Assembly (NCBI GenBank): GCA_016841765.1
Contig: JAENYN010000001.1
Span: 62,001 to 126,000 of the forward strand
Origin: Guptibacillus hwajinpoensis
Lineage (GTDB): Bacteria > Bacillota > Bacilli > Bacillales > Bacillaceae_O
DNA length: 64,000 nt
Direction of reading: 5' to 3'
Position numbers and translations under genes: made by a program. The notes under the pieces are model-generated. The model had not been told where the DNA came from. It did no database searches and saw only the letters and a program-made list of their open reading frames with translations. Below are positions 59,854 to 64,000 of this stretch, piece after piece. Every line of letters starts with the position of its first letter. The first letter of the stretch is position 1.

Positions 59854-61311
59854 CTACTGTTTATTTTTCAGCTCATCAAGCAATTCAGCCAGGCTTGGAT
59901 CGTTGATGTAATTGCTAATGGTGATAATTTCTTTGTCTTTATGGGCTAATTTGGCTCTATCATATAGGTCCTTGTGGACGACGATGATATCAGAGTCTTT
60001 TGGGACGTCTTCAATTCTGTAATGTTTCACTTCAATATCGCCAATGCCCTCTTTTTTCAATTTCTTTCTGAAGGTCGTGGCACCTAGCGCGCTGCTTCCG
60101 GCGCCGGCATCGCAAGCAAAAGAAATTTTGTTGATGCTCGTGTCTATTGCAGCAGCTCCTTCTTGAGAAGGTTTAACGATTACCTTTCCTTCAGATTTCA
60201 TTGTTTTGGATTTTTCCACAGAGGCAGTGAAGTCAGTATCATCCTCCTCTGTACTCTTATCCATTTTCAAGATGATGGAAGTGACGATAAAGGATACGAC
60301 GGCTGCAACCAGGACACCTGCGATGATGCCAAGGAAGTTTCCTTTAGGTGTTAAGGCAAGGTAAGCGAAAATGGAACCCGGGCTTGGCCCTGCAACAAGG
60401 CCGACGCCAAACATTTTGAAAACGGTAATACCTGACATCCCGCCGGCAATCATTGCGATAATTGTAAGTGGTTTCATTAATACGTATGGGAAATAGAGTT
60501 CATGGATACCGCCAAAGAAGTGGATGACAATAGCACCTGGAGCTGTTCGTTTTGCAGCTTTTTTACCAAAGAAGGTAAATGCCAGCAATAGGCCAAGGCC
60601 TGGTCCAGGATTCGAAGCGACAGTAAAGAATATGGACTTGCCTGCATCAAGAGACTCTTGCATGCCAAGCGGATAATAAATCCCCTGGTCAATGACGTTG
60701 TTCAAAAAGAGAACTTTCGCCGGTTCGTTGATCAGTGAGAGCAACGGCAGGAATCCTGTTTCAACTAATGCTTTAATGGCAACGGTTACACCATTGTTAG
60801 CGGATTCAATTACCGGGCCAATAACATAGAAGGAGAGAATCATTAGGAAAAAGCCAAGAATACCGATAGAGAAGTTATTGACGATCATTTCAAAGCCTGC
60901 TGGAATTTTCTCATCGATGGATTTGTCAAATTTCTTGATAACCCAACCGCCAAGCGGGCCGATAATCATAGCACCGAGGAACATCGGGATTTCGGAACCG
61001 ACAATCAAACCGATTGCACCGATTGCACCCATGACAGCCCCACGTTGGCCGGCAACCATTCTTCCGCCAGTACTGGCTAAGAGGAGCGGTAACAGGTAAG
61101 TGATGGCTGGGCCGACGATTTCAGCCAATTGTTCATTCGGAATCCATCCTGTTGGAATGACGAGTGCTGTCAAAATACCCCAGGCAATAAATGCTCCAAT
61201 GTTCGGAAGAACCATGTTGGTGAGGAACCCGCCAAAAGCCTGTACTCTGGCACGGGCATTCGGCTTCTTTGTTTCTGGCATTGTTTCTGTTAGTTTTTCA
61301 GCGGTGGCCAT
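59854..61311 (-). CDS. mtlA: PTS mannitol transporter EIICB
   Basis: A 485-residue mannitol permease: EIIC, residues about 20-345, with the substrate motif GGIHELYFPYVLM, and EIIB, about 390-485, with phospho-Cys in SFACDAGAGSSALGA (Cys400). It lacks a fused EIIA, which is encoded by the separate mtlF next door, as in Bacillus. ATG follows AAAGGAG. Confidence 0.93.
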   Translation of the reverse strand: MATAEKLTETMPETKKPNARARVQAFGGFLTNMVLPNIGAFIAWGILTALVIPTGWIPNEQLAEIVGPAITYLLPLLLASTGGRMVAGQRGAVMGAIGAIGLIVGSEIPMFLGAMIIGPLGGWVIKKFDKSIDEKIPAGFEMIVNNFSIGILGFFLMILSFYVIGPVIESANNGVTVAIKALVETGFLPLLSLINEPAKVLFLNNVIDQGIYYPLGMQESLDAGKSIFFTVASNPGPGLGLLLAFTFFGKKAAKRTAPGAIVIHFFGGIHELYFPYVLMKPLTIIAMIAGGMSGITVFKMFGVGLVAGPSPGSIFAYLALTPKGNFLGIIAGVLVAAVVSFIVTSIILKMDKSTEEDDTDFTASVEKSKTMKSEGKVIVKPSQEGAAAIDTSINKISFACDAGAGSSALGATTFRKKLKKEGIGDIEVKHYRIEDVPKDSDIIVVHKDLYDRAKLAHKDKEIITISNYINDPSLAELLDELKNKQ

Positions 61312-61386
61312 TTGTTTTCATCTCCTTTATAAATAAAATGAATCAGTTCCCCCGCACCTGCCGGTTGACAGGCACGGGAGGGTAAT

Positions 61387-61824
61387 TTATTCCGCAGAAT
61401 CAATAAGACGGATCACTTCTTCTTCGCTGGAGGCCTGCATAAATTGTGCCATGATATCTTCATCAATCAATATGGAGGATAAGTCCGAAATCAGTTCGAG
61501 ATGGCCTGTTGAGTCTTCAGCAGCAAGCGTGAACAGAATGGTAACATCTTTTTCTTCCGGGAAAAACACCGGCTCCTTCAGCTTCAGAAAGGAAATCCCT
61601 GTTTTCAAGACCCCTCCTTCATTTTTAGCGTGAGGCATGGCAATCCCTGGTACGATGACGATATAAGGTCCGTTCGTGGTAACGTTTTCAATCATGGCCT
61701 GTACATATTGTTCGGTAATATTTCCTTTGTCCAGCAACGGTTGGGCAGAAATGCGGATTGCTTCTTCCCATGTTGCCACTGAATCTAAAAATTTGGTGTT
61801 TCCTTTGAGATGCTGACTTAACAT
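61387..61824 (-). CDS. mtlF: PTS mannitol EIIA
   Basis: A 145-residue EIIA of the fructose/mannitol type with the phospho-His in IAMPHAKNEGG (His65). It passes phosphate from HPr to the EIIB domain of the MtlA protein. Start follows AAGGAGGG. It lies between mtlD and mtlA. Confidence 0.93.
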   Translation of the reverse strand: MLSQHLKGNTKFLDSVATWEEAIRISAQPLLDKGNITEQYVQAMIENVTTNGPYIVIVPGIAMPHAKNEGGVLKTGISFLKLKEPVFFPEEKDVTILFTLAAEDSTGHLELISDLSSILIDEDIMAQFMQASSEEEVIRLIDSAE

Positions 61825-61842
61825 GGAAACCCTCCTTCCAAT

Positions 61843-63009
61843 TTAATAAGTACCAGTATATAATTTTTTCATCGACTCGAAATGGGATAGAATCTTGTTT
61901 TTTATGTCGGTTTCGGTAATTTTAGAGAAATGCATGATGGCCGCTTCAATCCCTTTTTCGGCAATATAGTCCTGGATCTCTACAGATTCCTCATCATCAG
62001 GGTTGTTGAAGAGATAGCCGGCTGCTATCGCAGCAGTCAAATTATCAACGGGAAGACCAAGGTTAAAAACTTCTCTGGCCGGTCTAACAAGCCGTTCATC
62101 AAATCCAAGCTTACGGATCGGCGCACGGCCAACGCGATAAATGTCATCGCTGATATTGCTGTTGCCAAACCGGCTCAAGGTTTTTTCTATAAACCTGTCC
62201 ATTTCCTCCGGCTTTGATCCGTAGGTGTGGATGATATATTGGGATGCTTCTTCCATTGCACCTTTAACAACTGTTTTCACTTCCGGATTTCTCAATGCTG
62301 CCTGTATTGTCGGTTCTTCAACGACAAATCCCATGTACGCAGCAGCTGCGTGCCCCATATTCACGATGTAAATCTTTCTCTCGATATATGGTTGTAAGTC
62401 ATCTACATAAATGGCGCCTGAAATAAGCGGAAGTTCGTGATTCTTCATTTCGGATTTATTGATGACCCATTCATAAAAAGGTTCGACCAGGGCTCTTTCC
62501 TCATCGCCGCTCTTTTTGGAAAGTGCCAGGCGGTCAATTGCAGAGTTTGGAAACCCGGTGAATGCCTCTATTTGCTGCATTTCTGTTTCGGTTACAGTTT
62601 TTCTGATTTCACTTTTTAATAGTGAAGATGCATTAATTGCATTTTCATTGGCGATCACATCAACCGGCTTTGGATTTTCTGCACTTCTTTGCAGAAGCCC
62701 TACACCCAATATTTTTGAAATACGGGTCAAATTTGGGGCCCCGACAGAAGTGGTGATCATATCAGCGGATTTGATGGCTTCAATTACTCTGTCTTCCTGC
62801 GTGATACTGTTTAAGGCTGAAACAGGAGAAATCGTTTCAACGGTATGCTCCTCATCAAGCAATTCAATGAAATAGCTGTGACGCCGGTTGATTGAGTCAA
62901 TCGATTCCTGGTTAACGTCAACAAAGCAAACTTCATAACCGGACTTGTTCAGGAGGTTTCCAATGAATCCTTTTCCGATATTTCCTGCTCCAAAGTGCAG
63001 AGCTTTCAT
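61843..63009 (-). CDS. mtlD: Mannitol-1-phosphate 5-dehydrogenase
   Basis: A 388-residue dehydrogenase with the NAD motif MKALHFGAGNIGKGFIGNLL at the N-terminus and the conserved NENAINAS and YVDDLQPYIERKIYIVNMGHA regions, which contain catalytic Lys/Asn/His residues. It oxidises mannitol-1-phosphate to fructose-6-phosphate. ATG 63009 follows AAAGGAG; the longer frame upstream is rejected. Confidence 0.95.
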   Translation of the reverse strand: MKALHFGAGNIGKGFIGNLLNKSGYEVCFVDVNQESIDSINRRHSYFIELLDEEHTVETISPVSALNSITQEDRVIEAIKSADMITTSVGAPNLTRISKILGVGLLQRSAENPKPVDVIANENAINASSLLKSEIRKTVTETEMQQIEAFTGFPNSAIDRLALSKKSGDEERALVEPFYEWVINKSEMKNHELPLISGAIYVDDLQPYIERKIYIVNMGHAAAAYMGFVVEEPTIQAALRNPEVKTVVKGAMEEASQYIIHTYGSKPEEMDRFIEKTLSRFGNSNISDDIYRVGRAPIRKLGFDERLVRPAREVFNLGLPVDNLTAAIAAGYLFNNPDDEESVEIQDYIAEKGIEAAIMHFSKITETDIKNKILSHFESMKKLYTGTY

Positions 63010-63056
63010 CGTCCCATCTCCTTTATTAGGCAAATCAGGGCTGTGTTCGAAAACGC

Positions 63057-63608
63057 CTATTCCAGATTGGCATGATGTTGCCATAAAGCGTCCATGTCGA
63101 TATCTTTCTCCTTAATCAACATAAGTGCGATTGTATCGCCAAGCAAAAGCAGGCTCTGTTCAAATAAGCTTTTCATTGGCTGGATGGATGAGACTTCGCC
63201 GGGCAGCTGCAGCTTTGTGCTTACTGGAATCCGAACAAAGACGTCTGCATATTCACTCATCGGACTTTGTGGATTTGCGCCGATATGGGCAACAGTTGCG
63301 TTTAATTGCTTTGCTTTTTTTGCAATGATGAGCGGGAATGCTGTTCCACCACTGCCGGAACCGACGATAAGCAGATCGTTTTCAGTAATGGCCGGTTCTG
63401 TGATCTCGCCCACGATATGGGTTTGAATTCCCAGATGGGCCAAGCGTTTGGCGATTGATTGTAACGAAAGCATGACTCTGCCGACGCCGACGAAAAACAC
63501 TTTATCTGCCTTTTCGATTTCTTTGATTAATTGAGTGACTTCTTTGTCGTCTATTGAATCCAACGTTTTCCCGAGCTCTTCTATGATTTCCTTCGCAGCG
63601 TTTGCCAT
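63057..63608 (-). CDS. hxlB: 6-phospho-3-hexuloisomerase-like SIS protein
   Basis: A 183-residue SIS-domain isomerase: FFVGVGRVMLSLQSIAKRLA and LIVGSGSGGTAFPLIIAKKA are typical of HxlB, which interconverts 3-hexulose-6-phosphate and fructose-6-phosphate. It directly follows an epimerase-like gene (stop TGA adjoins its ATG) and precedes mtlD. No hexulose-phosphate synthase is seen, so a ribulose-monophosphate pathway is not shown. Confidence 0.83.
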   Translation of the reverse strand: MANAAKEIIEELGKTLDSIDDKEVTQLIKEIEKADKVFFVGVGRVMLSLQSIAKRLAHLGIQTHIVGEITEPAITENDLLIVGSGSGGTAFPLIIAKKAKQLNATVAHIGANPQSPMSEYADVFVRIPVSTKLQLPGEVSSIQPMKSLFEQSLLLLGDTIALMLIKEKDIDMDALWQHHANLE

Positions 63609-64000
63609 TCATATCACCTCTTGTGTTAGTCCTTTTTCGATTGCTTCTTCGACCAAAATCTTATTTTCTTCCAAGCTTCGATTCGGGATAAATAAACTGG
63701 TCGAGCCTGCTACCAATTGATCAGCTCCAGCTGCCACGAGGTCCGGTATAGTCTCCAGTGATACCCTGCCGTCGACTTCGATTTGGACATTGTATCCTTT
63801 GCTTCTGATTAACTCATACAGGTCGGCTACTTTCTTCGTAGCATATGGAACTTGACTCTCGTTTTTATCAGTAGCAAAGCCTGGATTGATCAGCATCAGG
63901 AGAACAGTGTCAACCTGAGGCAGCACATATTCGAGGACCGATAGCGGTGTTGCGGGGTTAAGGGCGACCCCTACTTTTGCGCCCGCTTTTCTGATCATGC
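63609..64000 (-). CDS. Ribulose-phosphate 3-epimerase-like protein (cut by window edge)
   Basis: The C-terminal 130 codons of a TIM-barrel epimerase. The segments VGVALNPATPL, LMLINPGF, EVDGRVSLETI and VAAGADQLVAGSTSLF fit the RPE family, with the Asp in EVDG and the phosphate loop at the end. The NPGF is followed by ATDKNE instead of GGQ, which suggests an allulose- or other hexulose-phosphate epimerase rather than true RPE. Its start lies beyond the window. Confidence 0.8.
   Translation of the reverse strand, partial: MIRKAGAKVGVALNPATPLSVLEYVLPQVDTVLLMLINPGFATDKNESQVPYATKKVADLYELIRSKGYNVQIEVDGRVSLETIPDLVAAGADQLVAGSTSLFIPNRSLEENKILVEEAIEKGLTQEVI

Overview
The window looks like the chromosome of an aerobic, endospore-forming member of the Bacillaceae. 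Evidence: a CotF-type spore coat gene, a SigZ-type sigma factor, AGGAGG-type ribosome binding sites with frequent TTG/GTG starts, CcpA (cre) boxes, PerR/Fur-type boxes, PTS operons and a sigma-54 activator of the Bacillus type. No rRNA, tRNA or CRISPR array was seen. Species cannot be named from the sequence alone.

Layout. 1-1160: ahpC-ahpF (ahpF is cut by the left edge) under PerR-like boxes. 1453-2740: a cobalamin riboswitch driving a DUF4430 lipoprotein and an ECF transporter S component. 2806-5086: an MFS exporter divergent from an XRE-TPR regulator. 5186-17738: a sugar-acid locus. A long minus-strand operon (NAD-type 6-phosphogluconate dehydrogenase, TRAP transporter DctP-DctQ-DctM, KDG kinase, KDPG/KDPGal aldolase, D-galactonate dehydratase, AEC transporter, 2-hydroxyacid dehydrogenase, DapA-family aldolase, HPr-like protein) diverges from an RpiR regulator plus gluconokinase, with cre boxes between them. 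Together these genes can import a hexonate, dehydrate galactonate to KDGal, phosphorylate and cleave it, and route gluconate through 6-phosphogluconate to ribulose-5-phosphate. 17739-23877: a patchwork of a duplicated regulator fragment, GIY-YIG/DUF4357 protein, HAD phosphatase, broken NhaC antiporter, opine-dehydrogenase-like protein, diguanylate cyclase and DoxX protein. 24015-31026: an accessory block (arsM, sigZ, oleate hydratase, TetR) lying between a remnant and an intact copy of the 3' end of a nitronate monooxygenase gene. A 1500-bp IS1595-family element with perfect 8-bp target duplication sits in the right boundary.

31315-41549: a beta-propeller protein, a mannosylglycerate-type PTS/GH38 mannosidase operon with RpiR regulator and cre box, an alpha/beta hydrolase, a small membrane protein/XRE pair and a spore coat protein. 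41834-45014: an AT-rich foreign segment (integrase remnant, small membrane proteins, a DUF3238 secreted protein, a truncated gene) abutting an N-terminally truncated YitT-family gene. 45056-51062: a sigma-54 regulated operon (YfcC-family transporter, M20 deacylase, enolase-superfamily racemase) with a textbook -24/-12 promoter, apparently for N-acyl amino acid use. 51264-59794: peptidase, hydrolase, DUF2935, oxidoreductase, GNAT, BASS-type transporter and UDG-fold genes separated by dispersed palindromes and by recent and old partial gene duplications. 59854-64000: mannitol PTS genes (mtlA, mtlF, mtlD) continuing into a hexulose-phosphate isomerase and a ribulose-phosphate-3-epimerase-like gene cut by the right edge.

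The most noteworthy items are: the SEC-C zinc motif downstream of the S41 peptidase that is interrupted only by UAG codons; the 543-bp near-identical copy of the sensor half of the sigma-54 activator; the IS1595 element carrying a lipoprotein gene and a transposase whose zinc ribbon is deleted; the two-ended nitronate monooxygenase duplication around the ars/oleate hydratase block; an HPr-like protein without the phosphorylatable histidine inside the sugar-acid operon; and four copies of a ~50-bp near-perfect palindrome.
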